Shown here: piece after piece, positions 15,710 through 29,878 of the stretch | Layout: every line of letters starts with the position of its first letter | Numbering within the stretch: the stretch's first letter is position 1 | NCBI GenBank assembly: GCA_019321725.1 | Contig: CM033113.1 | Location: 4,464,001-4,528,000, forward strand | Direction of reading: 5' to 3' | DNA: 64,000 nucleotides | Source of the DNA: Paulownia fortunei | Lineage: Eukaryota; Streptophyta; Magnoliopsida; Lamiales; Paulowniaceae | Translations under genes and position numbers: made by a program | Notes under the pieces: generated by a model | Told to the model about the DNA's origin: nothing | Database searches by the model: none | What the model saw: only the letters and a program-made list of their open reading frames with translations

Positions 15710-16248
15710 TTGCATGTTTTAGGTGATAATTGATGCCATGATACCTTTATTTTCTCTGTTTTTATTAACTATACGAATAGAAATTGTATCAATTGTAAAA
15801 GGCGTATGCATTCCAAGGAGCCATTTATAAGCTAGAAACAATTGGTTCTTATTGTGCTAAAAAAAATGTTAGCATCACTAAGATTCAAAATTTTAAATCG
15901 TAACACAATTCAAGTACCATCTTTTGACCAAGTAATTTCTACTAGACACCTTAATAGCTCTCATTCAAATCACTAGCAAACACATGGTATATTCATTTTC
16001 AGAGGAGGGAAGAATATTTTATATACGTGTCAGAAGCAGAATATAGGCCAGCAATGCACTGCTAGACATACAGAAAGAGAAAGATAGAAAAAAGAAAAAA
16101 AAAAAGATAATAATAACAAAAAGCAAGAAAAGAAAGAGAGGGAGATGATAGAGAAGAACTAATGGGTGTGTGTTTGAATTGAAGAAAGAGAAAGGAAAAG
16201 AGTGAATCTGCAGAAAAGTTGTTGATTGGAGTCTTGCAGCCGAAGCTA
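15710..16248. other. 3' flank of G2, duplicated after G3
   Basis: Non-coding, closely matching 25284-25815 downstream of G3. It holds a purine-rich tract at about 16065-16200 (GAAAGAGAAAG repeats). Open frames here are low-complexity shadows. Confidence 0.6.
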
Positions 16249-17541
16249 TAGTTGTCAATTGGATTGGGCTAACCGGCCAAATTCGTAATTTAAAATCCAG
16301 TTCAGAATCGGCCATAAACAGTACGAGTTACATGTGCTGATTTTCAGTGTCTAAATTGGGCCCCTAATGGGTCCAATTGACAAAACCCAACCCACCCCGT
16401 GAATCAGCCCATCGAAGCCTAGTCCATAAACAGTACGAGCTACATGTGCTGATTTTCAGTGTTTGAATTGGGTCCATAATGGGTCCAATTGACAGAACCC
16501 AACCCATCCCGTGAATCAGCCATCGAAGCTTAGGCTTAGTTTAGAACCACTCTAGGCCCGTCACGGGCCAAGTAATATAATTTATAATTATGTATTTATG
16601 TTATTTAAACAAAATAAACATTCTTGTTCACAAAAGAATTTGAACACAAAACCTATAGAAGGAGAAAATAGGTCTATACAACTAAACTAACTTTAATTAT
16701 ATTGAAATATTATCTCAAAATATATATATTGACAAAACATATTGTATTAAATAAATTTAAGATAATCATCATTTAAAAATCAATATAAAATCTTAAAATG
16801 ATACACTTAAAATAATTAACTAAATAATTATATACTAGTTATACTAAAGATAATTTATAAGATAATAACATAAATTTAGAATAATATAGTAGTAAGTATA
16901 ATAAACTTACTTTTGTAAGTTTATTAATAACAAAATAAAATAGTACTAAATATAATAAACTAAATTAAGTCATGAATATTAAAATATAAACTTAAAATAA
17001 ATATATACTAATCAATTTAACAAATGAAAAACCAACATCTCAACTTGGTATAACTTAATTGTTAAATAAAAATAAGGTATATCAATTATATAAATAATTC
17101 ACAAGATAAATACTTAAATTTATAGTAATAAACTCAAAATAATAAAATAATAATTAAATCTAAATTTTAGGATGGTATACTTTAAATAATAAATTTTAAA
17201 ATTTATAAATTTAATTTTAGTATATAACTAATTTTAAAATATAATTTAGAGTAATAAATAAAATTTATAAATCTAATATTATGATATAAAATATACATAT
17301 GAATTTGTTAAAAAAACCCCATAAACTCAACCCATAACACCAACTCGTGTAGTCTGTCTTAAGCTCGGGATCGGCCCATTAGCACAGGGTTAGTGGGCCG
17401 AGTTGGGCTTAACTTTCAAAAATTTTATTCAGTCTGACCTGAATCGATTTAGGATCGGGCCTGGGTTTAACCGACCCACCTCTCAGGTGGGCTTATACGA
17501 GCCTGGGCCGGTCCAGCTTAGACTAGCCCAATTGACAACTC
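16249..17541. mobile_element. Non-autonomous insertion with short TIRs, Mutator-like candidate
   Basis: About 1.3 kb interrupting the 3' flank of G2; the flank of G3 has the empty site (GTCTTGTACCTGAAGCC near 25801-25817). The ends are inverted: AGTTGTCAATTGG at the left, and the same sequence in reverse complement at the right, followed further in by GGCC-containing repeats. Flanking 11-base copies CAGCCGAAGCT (16237-16247) and TACCTGAAGCC (17542-17552) resemble a diverged target-site duplication of Mutator length, with four mismatches. There is no transposase. The interior is AT-rich with a 112-base tandem repeat. Confidence 0.6.
16319..16536. repeat. Tandem repeat, two units of about 112 bases
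   Basis: The unit starting CAGTACGAG at 16319 recurs at 16431, with a few substitutions and a slightly shorter second copy. It lies inside the inserted element at 16249-17541 and has no coding potential. Confidence 0.8.
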
Positions 17542-17621
17542 TACCTGAAGCCTTATTATAGAAAGTGACCAACCTATCCATCATTGCATTTTCCCGTCCC
17601 TTTTTCAACCCAAAGAATTCG

Positions 17622-18971
17622 TTTCGTTTATTGCAATCTGTATTTTGATATTATCAAGGTTGATTCTTATAAATTTGATCATGTTTATGTTAGGGGTAAG
17701 GTATATTTCTTTTCGCCTCAGATGATCAATGACTTTTTAGGTATCCCTCAGGTTGAATTTGTTGAGTTAATAACGGATTTTGATATAATCATTAGGGAGT
17801 TAACTGGAGGTAGTTTGAGTGTTTGACCTAAAAATTCCTCTAATTTTCCTTCAGCCAAATTGACTCTTAAATATATTATTTTGACAAAGCAGTAATAACT
17901 AATTGTACTCCCACAACTAATTACACAGTATTTGTTAATGATTAGATTATACTACTTTATTATATTGGCATGGGGCATCCTTATGATCTATGCAGACATA
18001 TCATGAGAACCATTGCTAAGCATGTTGAAGTGAAGATTACTACTAGTCATTTACCATTTCCTTCCCTGATTTTACAATGTATTGGTGTCTTAAGGTTTTA
18101 AGAAGCTTAGGAAGGACAACTAGAATATTTTAGAGTTGATTACTTTGTTTATACTAGGCTTGGCAAGTTTAAGGGATATTTGGATGACTTATCCACTTTT
18201 GTTCCATCTTTTGTTGGAACACGGCATGGAACATTTGCTGCTCCATCATTTTCTGAGAATCTTTTAGACTATCTGGAGAGACAATTACTTGCAGCAAGAC
18301 AAAAAATTAGAGAATGGTAGACTAAGAGAAAGAAATTCTATATCTTATTGCCCAACTCAAAGGCTCTACTTTCTAAGTTGTTGCTACTACTAAACCACTT
18401 TCATTTGATAGTTCTGGCCCTACTACTCAGACATCTGGTCCTATGGTATTTTTGGCCAAAAAGGGGGAGTCAGTTGTTGTTGTAGCGGCTGCGAAAGTAG
18501 GGACTGCTGGTGCAGGGAGAGTTGATGCAAAGAGAGTTCATACTGAACCTAGGGTTGCAACTATTACAGAGATTAGAATTGAAGAAGAAACATTAGATGT
18601 TGATACTCAACAGGCCGGTGAAGGACAAGCTGATTAAGAAGCTTGACCAAAGCTTTGATTTTGATTGATGATATTTTTTATCATGTGATTAAAACTATTT
18701 TGTTGATTTTGATATTTTGAAGTTTTAATATTTTGTTTGATGCGTTATGAGAAGTATTTTAAAAGTAAGTAGACTTTTTGATTGCCCCTAAACATTGTTT
18801 TATATGTCTTAGTATGTTATTCACTGTCATGTTTAATTTTATGTTCGAACATAAGTTTTTGGACTAAATTGTTTATGTTATATTTTTTTGATGGAACATG
18901 CATAATTGAACCTGTTTTCAGACACTAAGGTAAGATTGTTAATTTTAATAAAAAATATCAAAGGGGGAGAT
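17622..18971 (+). pseudogene. Degenerate LTR-retrotransposon internal region
   Basis: Broken coding sequence with stops. The piece at about 17640-17823 reads VYVRGKVYFFSPQMINDFLG, which resembles the plant transposon domain often found in LTR elements (Pfam family 'putative plant transposon protein'). Related residues appear in other frames near 17970-18100 (HPYDLCRHIMR, LPFPSLI). An open stretch at 18443-18637 has no recognised domain. It ends in the purine tract AAGGGGGAGA at 18961-18970, the usual polypurine primer just before a 3' LTR. No 5' LTR, integrase or reverse transcriptase was found, so the element is a 3' remnant. The domain call is from recall of the motif and needs a profile search. 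Confidence 0.5.
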
Positions 18972-20066
18972 TGTTAAGTTCGTGTGAATTGTATAATTTA
19001 AATTGACATTATTTGATTAAAATGGAAAGTATAATTTATTAAGTTTTTTAATTAAGGTAGGTTAGGTTTTGTATATTTAATAAGAGTTTGAATACTAAAG
19101 TAACTATTGCTTATTTATTCCTTTGTAGGAATCAAACTCTATTACTTACCATATTGGATTGATTTATTAAATACAAACTTATAAGTATTTATGAAAATAA
19201 ATCTATATGATGTCTTTTAATAAATCTATATCTAATTGAAAAGGAAGATGAATTATTATGAATTTACTTTATGAAGAAGAAATTTGACAGATTTCCTATC
19301 ATTTCAAGAAGCTGTATATATTATTTAGAGTAGGAAATTATTGTAATTTTGAAATCAAAGATTTAGATTTATACACGGCAGTCCATAGAAGAATTGTGGA
19401 AGGAAAGTCATTGTAATAGACTGAATTTTTCCTTATATTTATTTAGGAATCAACTAGAGTGTTTTGTATATTTAAATACAAACACACGTTAGTTTGAGAT
19501 GCTGATTTTAGAGAAGAAATCCAAAGATCATAGGCAACTAATTCCCCCTGTAGTGCACATCAAAGATTGTGATTAAACTTCAAAATTCAAGCCAACACCA
19601 GAGATTTAAGTCTGTTCCACACTATATCAGAACAATACATTGAACATCTTTCGGAAGAAGGAGGTGAGTTATTGGGAGATAACACTTTGTAGTTTTGATG
19701 GGAGGTCAACGTTGAAAGGAGTTCAACGAGGCATATTCAAGTCGAAGGGATGTCGCAAACAAGTTCATCGGTGAAGTAATACAAGAATAACGTCAAAATA
19801 AAAAGGATGTTTTTGATTTTGTGTTATAAGTCCAATTATTGTATTGTATTAAAATTTTACTGATAGTGGATTCTTTTATTTTTGAGCGTGACCTTGGGAA
19901 AATAGAATATTGAAATTCAACCTTTGTTAAAATTATTGGTGTTAGTTTTAAATTTCACTATACATGTTGTTTCATATTCTAATTTTTGTTTAAATATTAA
20001 TTAAAAAATAATAAATTAAATAAATTATTTAATCAAATTAATTGAATCTACTAATAAATTGTAACA
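18972..20066 (+). repeat. Candidate 3' LTR of the degenerate element
   Basis: Starts TGTTA right after a polypurine tract and ends TAACA, giving perfect 5-base inverted termini with TG...CA ends; about 1.1 kb. No second LTR lies within the window. Its right edge nearly coincides with the start of duplication copy A2 at about 20071. Confidence 0.5.
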
Positions 20067-20070
20067 CAAT

Positions 20071-20254
20071 AATCCCCCTAAATAGGCCCAACACATCAAC
20101 TGTTCTGTCAATGTTGAGCGGTGAAATAGTTGATTTGCTGGTGCCGGAGCATCCATGATTTACGGATAGGATGAGTTACTCTCCCGCGTCGGATCTTCTT
20201 CCTCGTCGCAAACCCACTGCGCCAATAAAATCACTCTCACAGTGCTTGAGGGCG
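20071..20254 (+). pseudogene. Fragment of a G1-type last exon
   Basis: Matches the end of the G1 last exon (about 9011-9186), starting AATAGGCCCAACACATCAAC, and lacks everything upstream. It is a duplication-breakpoint relic, not a gene. It keeps about 20 bases (around CTCGTCGCAAACCCACTG) that G1 lacks, so the ancestral G1 tail was probably a few residues longer. An in-frame TGA (CATCCATGA near 20152-20160) breaks the frame. Confidence 0.85.
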
Positions 20255-21950
20255 GGGAGCATGTAACACCCGAACAAAAAAATTATTGAAATAGGTTCAT
20301 TTTTCTTACATGTAAATAGAGGGTTTATTACATGTGGCATTTCTTATGATATTTCCAATTATACTTATGTCTACCACAATGCCAAAAAGAAAAAAGAAAA
20401 AAAGTCAATTCTTGCAATTCTTGGGTAGTCATGGCATTATCCCAGTACCTTCTCCTAATAACCCAAATTCCACATCCAACAACCCTACAATTAATCTCCA
20501 CATTCAGAATGAGAAGACCAACATGGCCCCATTTGCTCTGTCTTGATCCACGACATTCAGTTGAAGGTTCGTTTGGTCTTCGTCTAATGGTTGGAGGTAT
20601 GAATTTAAAGGCAGTAAACGTAAGTCTCCTCGGAGCCTAACCCTTAAGGTAACATTTTAGTTTTGATTTGTTTTGTTTTGTTTTTTTTTTTTTTTTCCTC
20701 AAGTAAAAAACCCTTAAAATTGTTCTGGGATGTTGCAATTGAAAAACTGATATAGATGTCATGTCACTACGAGCAAGTGGGCCCCCTCCTATATTCTCCT
20801 GGATCATCATTCTTCATGGAGCCCTACTTTCTATGCTCCTTTCCCACGGCATAACTGAAAATTTTCTTCATTCTACACTATCAAAAAGATATAGCAATTT
20901 TGTTAGGCAACCAAATGAGATGGGCATGACCCAAATCCTAAGTTTGAAATTGTGGTCGCTTTTTTTTTTCTTTCCGCGAGTATGAGATTGATTTTTTTTT
21001 GGAAATTTTAGGCCAACCAATTGAGTAGTTGAATTTGTAAAGAATATTTTATAAAATTATCATGTATGAATCTACGGATCAACCGTATATAACTTTGTTG
21101 AAACAGTAACACTTGTATGATATAAAATGAGTCTTTATATTTGTTATCGAATTTGGATCGAAAATAATATATTTGTTAAACATCAAACCTATTGACAGAC
21201 TTAATTATAAATAAATTAAATTTTAATTTGAGTCTGATTCAAATTAAATTGTAGTAAATCCTATTCAATATATCACAACATGTGGGATCTTCTTAATTAA
21301 ACATTCATTAATAAATGGCATTCTACTTATAAATTTATGTTTGGTTGTTTTTATCGAAACAAAACTCTTTTTAATTTTTATTTTAAATAAAATTTAATAT
21401 ATATTATATTTTTTAATAATTTTTTTTATTAATATATCACATTTTTCATTGGATATGTGAACTCATTCTCCCTTCACCTGTAATAAAATCAAATATTCCT
21501 ATAGGGTTTTTAAGTCTGCTGTGGAAAGAGATTGATGCAGTTCTATTAAACAAAAATGGGCACTTTCAGTCAAGGGTGAATCGACAAAACAACTGTTGCG
21601 CTTTCTGACAAAATAGAAATCCAATCCGCTGGCATGGCACATGCAAAGACGCTGACGTGGATATCCACCTCCTAGTACTTAAAAAAATAAAAAGTACAAT
21701 ACTAGCCACTTACATTAATTTTTAGCTAAACATTTTCACTTGTTTGGGGAAACCAATACTGTTCAAAGTATTTCAGAAGAGCTTATCCATGGTAATAAGA
21801 GCAAGCAGAACTGAGCAATGGTCAATTCTAAAGCCTGATGCAGAAATTTCTGAGAAGAAAGAAAATGGGACGTTCTTTCTGGTAATATTTAGCTTTAGTT
21901 CTATCTTTTGACCATTGGCACAATATCTTCTTAGCAAGTAGAGATAAAAA
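20255..21950 (+). promoter_or_regulatory. Upstream region of G3, copy of the G2 upstream region
   Basis: Non-coding. 20255-20610 copies the G1 3' flank; 20625-21950 copies the G2 promoter region, including the TGACGTGGATATCCACC block near 21653. I see no separate gene. Confidence 0.45.
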
Positions 21951-25236
<3,286 letters not shown>

Positions 25237-25283
25237 GGTGCTCCTCCAATAATGTCAGCATTACAGTACTTGACGGGCGATGA

Positions 25284-27599
25284 TTGTATGTTTTAGGTGA
25301 TAATTGATGCCATGATACCTTTATTTTCTCTGTTTTTATTAACTATACGAATAGAAATTGTATCAATTGTAAAAGGCATATTCATTCCAAGGAGCCATTT
25401 GTAAGCTAGAAACAATTGGTTCTTATTGTGCTAAAAAAAATGTTAGCATCAGTACGATTCAAATTTTTAAATAACACAATTCCAGTACCATCTTTCGACT
25501 ATGGTGAAAGCAATTGCTACTACACACCTTAATAGCTCTAATTCAAATCACCAACGGTATATTCATATTCAGAGGAGGGAAGAATATTTTCTATACGTGT
25601 CAGAAGCAGAATATTGGCCAGCAATACACTCCTAGACAGACAGAAAGAGAAAGATAGAAAAAAAAAAAAAAAAGAGATAATAATAACAAAAAGAAAGAAA
25701 AGAAAGAGAGGGAGATGATAGAGAAGAACTAATTGGTGTGTGTTTGAATTGAAGAAAGAGAAAGGAAAAGAGAGAATCTGCAGAAAAGTTGTTGATTGGA
25801 GTCTTGTACCTGAAGCCTTATTATAGAAAGTGACCAACCCATCCATCCTTGCATTTTCCCGTCCCTTTCTCAACCCAAAGAATTCGATTCCTTTTGCTTT
25901 CAAGTGAGAGGTTTTCTTCTGGGTTCTCGGGAATGCATTATATTCTCTCTTTTCACATTAGGTCTTATCTACGGTTATTTGTTTATTTTGTTTCAAAAAC
26001 TACTTGTTTGATTCCTAGTATTATGTTATTTTTTTGAATAAAATTATTGCATTTTTTACATCTTTAAAAATTTGTTGTTCGTTTTTAAGACTATCAATTC
26101 CATAAATCCTACAAAATTATATTGCTTTCGCTCCGACATCTTGGGAATGTATGAATTTTTAAATCATGCTCGTTTGGAAAATCTTCAAACTCTTCGAATC
26201 ATTTTCTGAAATCACAGCAAAAAAAAATAAAAAATCTGATCGTGTGGATGCTGGTACCATAGGCTGAAGCTAAAACTTTCTCGTCCTGGAAAACTCCTAG
26301 CCATTGTGAAAAATTTAGATGGTGAGAATCTTACTGCCCACTTAAGTAAAGCTGGTAACAAAAGAAGATTCCCATCCCTGGAGAGTTCCTTTGATATTCT
26401 TTAACAACATACATGTTTCTTTTCTTTAAGCTTCCTGGATTTTTTCGCTCTTAATTTAGAGTCGTAGAATTGGGCCTCAGATATTACCTTGGAAGCAGAT
26501 ACATATATTTTATTCTTTCTAATAAATGGGACAGATATTCGCTTTCCTCTCTTAATAATTCACTTTAATGTAGAGGAATTATGCGACTTTTCAAAGTTGA
26601 AAAACCAAAAAGAAAGTTGCTGGGTGGATTGATACTCAAAGCCATTTGAATATTTCCTCCCCCCATTGGATTTAAAATGGTAAAATTAGAAGCAACACAA
26701 CAAATACTCTGCAAAAAAAAGACACTCATATTCAAAATAATGACGGGAATCATTATCAATATCACATTCAACGATGATTCTTTCGTTGTGAATGACCTTA
26801 TCTAAACACCCTTCAAGTACAAAAGGTCATATAGGTGCGCTAATTAAGTTGTTAGAAATCAATCATGATAATTAAGATAATGAAGAGTTTTACGTAGTTC
26901 ATTCAAATAGGTCTACATCGAAGAGAAAAAAAAAAATTATGTCAGAGAAATTGGTATAAAGGCTGTCCAAGATAATTACTGCAACAATGTTGAGTGACAA
27001 TGGCAAATTGTCACTAAATAGTGAAAATAATTTTAACTATTATTAATAATTAATAATATATATAATGATAATTCAATGATACAATCATAATTTATACATA
27101 TTTTTTTGTCACTAATTATTAATAATAACAACTTTGACATAGTTATTGTCACTATTAAAATTTTGAAAATCATTATTTTGACAATATAAAAATTCTTGTC
27201 ACTTAATTAGTGATAATTTTGATAATATCACTTGACTTGTTGCTGCTAACATTCTCATTTTATATTGATTCTAACTCCAGAAAGTAATCTGTTTATACCA
27301 TATCGCATACCAAGTGTAATCTATTAATTTTTTTAAAATTTCAATTGAACAGGTTGACAGAATTTCTAAATTTATCTATTGACACTACCCTAAATAAAGA
27401 GCTAAAAGAAAGGAGTATCAACAGTCGTAAAGAGTAAAAAGGAAAAGAGAAAAAGGTACTCTTAAGAAGAAAAAAAGGGTACTCAAAGAAGAAGAATAAA
27501 TGCTTCTAGGTAATGGTTTTTTGATCTGGTACCACCCAAAGCTGCTCCAAAGGTAATGAAACGAGGTAGTTTCCTAATACTAGCGACCCCGCAATTAAT
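25284..27599. other. Spacer between G3 and the HHO gene
   Basis: 25284-25884 is the duplicated 3' flank of unit A, with its purine-rich tract near 25640-25780. Beyond it the sequence is unique and AT-rich. A MITE-like AT-rich stretch with repeated TGTCACTA motifs lies at about 26980-27250. No gene was found. Confidence 0.5.
26980..27255. repeat. MITE-like AT-rich element with TGTCACTAA motifs
   Basis: Dense in TTGTCACTA and its inverse TAGTGA(C/T)A, on both strands. It resembles 42790-43160, which has the same motif set and a similar right end (ATTCTC then TTTATAT). Two scattered copies suggest a small non-autonomous element; precise ends were not found. Confidence 0.3.
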
Positions 27600-27990
27600 G
27601 TCAGAGACCAACAAGTGATTCCTTCTCTCACGACACCATTAAATACAGCCTTTTCCCTTTGCTCATTACCATCCCTTATCTTTTTTAGCTCTCTTTGCTG
27701 CTTTTCTTCCTTTTGCCTTCTCTTCTCTCCAAACCATCCCTTTATTCTCCCTCGAACAACCACCCCAAAAAGAATACCATTTCTCCCTCTATCATTCTCG
27801 TGTTCACAAAACATCCCTTGAATTCCCTTTTCGTTTTTTCTGCCACCATTGTAGTTTCCAAACAAATAGAAACATAAATTGGCCTATGCTCATGCTCGTC
27901 TTTCCTTATATAACTAATTTCAGGATAACTGTATACATGTTAACACCACCATAGGAATAGAGAAATTGGTGAATTTATGTAACTCTAAAA
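27600..27990 (+). promoter_or_regulatory. Probable 5' leader of the HHO gene
   Basis: Strongly pyrimidine-rich on the plus strand (27640-27850), which is common in plant leaders, and directly upstream of the ATG at 27991. Long open frames on both strands here are composition artefacts. No clear TATA box was chosen. Confidence 0.35.
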
Positions 27991-29878
27991 ATGATGACAT
28001 CACCACCCGAACTAAGCTTTGATTGCAAGCCCCATGTTTATTCCATGCTTTTAAAATATTTTGGAGAGCATACAACTGAACAAACCCAAAAGCTTGAAGA
28101 GTTTGTAGCTCGTCTTGAAGAAGAAAGACTCAAGATTGACGCGTTCAAGCGTGAGCTTCCCCTTTGTATGCAACTTCTCACCAATGGTAATTTTTCAACT
28201 CATTTTGGTATGAATATTCAGCTGTTCAATTATTCGTCTTTGGCTCGATTAAAGATTGTTAAATCTGTACATGTTACATGCATGTAGAATAACTGACTTA
28301 CAGACGTTTTGTGTTTATTTTTCATAAAATGGTTAATATTTGATCAGCTATGGAGGCGTCAAGGCAAGAGCTACAGTCACATAGGACAAACCAAGAGGCA
28401 AGCCCCGTACTGGAAGAATTCATGCCACTTAAAAACACAAGTTCATCAGAATTGACAGAGAATGCGGCGAACATATCTGCAGATAAAGCTAACTGGATGA
28501 AATCTGCACAACTATGGAATCAAGAGACTGAAGGAACCAAGCCCCCCCAATCCCCACTAGTAACATTTGATCCCAAAGAAATTGATATCGAGCTGGCTTT
28601 GAATGCCAAGCAGAGAATCAATGGAGGTGGAGCTTTTCTTCCTCTTTCATCAAAAGATAGAATTTCCTCACCGAGTGATGCAGCATTTCCAGAATTAGCC
28701 CTTGCCTCATCCCATGAAGAGGAGATAGAAGATAACAAGAATTCATTAGAAACAATTTCCAGGAGAGAAAACTCTGGTGAGTGCGGCAATCGTTCAGTTG
28801 CTGAGAAAGACCACGTTTGTGGGACTGCAAATACAACTCAGACCACAGAAAGGCGAGGAGATGTTGGTCGCCCGACTTGCACAGGCGTTTTGTCAATGCT
28901 CTTCACATGCTGGGTGGTACGCAAGGTAAGAAAATAGTAATACATCAAATTCAGGTGTTAAACGACAAAGACTACCCTGGATAGATATGTAGAACTTGAA
29001 ATATTACAAGGTACAGAGGCAACAATTGACTGAACTAAGGTAGAAGATGAAACGGCGTTCTTAGTTAGAATAGAGAAGATGTTGGGCCTGAAAACTATAT
29101 ACTTTTAACTGTCAATTCTGGATGTTGGGGCTCTACTTTGATTATTAGCTTATCCATTTTTATAATGCTCGCAGTGGCTACTCCCAAACAAATTAGAGAA
29201 CTGATGAAGGTTGACGGTTTGACTAATGATGAAGTTAAAAGCCATTTGCAGGTACATTCCTCCCCCCCCCCCAGGGCTCATTCTCTCTACGGAAAAATAA
29301 AAGAGTTCATCTTTTTGTTTCGTACCACATAACCACGTTAAGACTAAAGATTACAAATTTTGTTTACTCAGAAATACAGACTTCACACAAGAAGCCCAGG
29401 TCCAAGCCCACAAGCCGCAGTCACGGGGGCCGCCCAATTGGTAGTCCTAGGTGGCATATGGGTCCCACCAGAATACGCAGCAGCAGCTGCTGCAGCGGCC
29501 CAGGGCAGGGCACCGGCCGCCGCCTTGTATGGAGCAGACGCTGCCACCACTCGTAAAGTATCACCTCTATTCTGTTCCGCCCCACCACCAGTGCCACAAG
29601 AAATCTATCATGCAATAGCAACACCACCTCCGCCGCCTAAGAACCAGCTGCACCACCACCCCATCCACCCCCACCAGTTCCATGTGTATAGTAAGCCTCC
29701 ATTAACACAGAGAAACAACTCCCTGGAATCTATCCAACGTAGCGCCGCCGACCCACCGGAGAGTATCGATGAAAAGTCGGAGAGCAGCAGCTGGAAGGCT
29801 GATAGCGTTTGTGGAAATGGTGCAAAAAGACCGGAAGTTGCATTTATCAATGCAAGTGTCGTTAGTCTCAACATCTGA
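27991..29878 (+). pseudogene. NIGT1/HHO-type GARP MYB transcription factor, frameshifted
   Basis: The family comprises nuclear repressors in nitrate and phosphate starvation signalling. Exons: 27991-28186, 28348-28925, 29175-29251, 29372-29878. Exons 1-2 hold the family N-terminus (coiled EEFVARLEEE, DAFKRELPLCMQLL, VLEEFMPLK). Exon 3 gives the MYB-like helix [20 protein letters not shown]; exon 4 gives KYRLHTR and VVLGGIWVPPEYA, with Ala, Pro and His runs. At about 28843, ACCACAG stands where the frame needs one more base. Shifting by one then reads RKARRCWSPDLHRRFVNALH, the first MYB helices, and restores the phase required by the exon 3 acceptor. As written, translation enters exon 3 out of frame and stops, losing the DNA-binding domain. 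Either a true null allele or a one-base consensus error in a C run. The HHO5/HHO6 side of the family fits best. Confidence 0.85.

Noticed and set aside
20334..20640. Short frames at 20334-20640 (and the equivalents near 9287-9472)
   Set aside because: They follow the G1 stop codon in duplicated 3' flank. The two copies do not preserve frame as coding sequence would.
27506..27865. Minus-strand frame of 119 codons upstream of HHO
   Set aside because: Highly biased composition (Lys, Arg, Glu) from a pyrimidine-rich leader on the other strand; no domain.
29138..29332. HHO exon 3 read as a separate small protein
   Set aside because: The frame runs out of the exon into intron sequence on both sides. 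The splice acceptor at 29174 and donor at 29252 show it is an internal exon.
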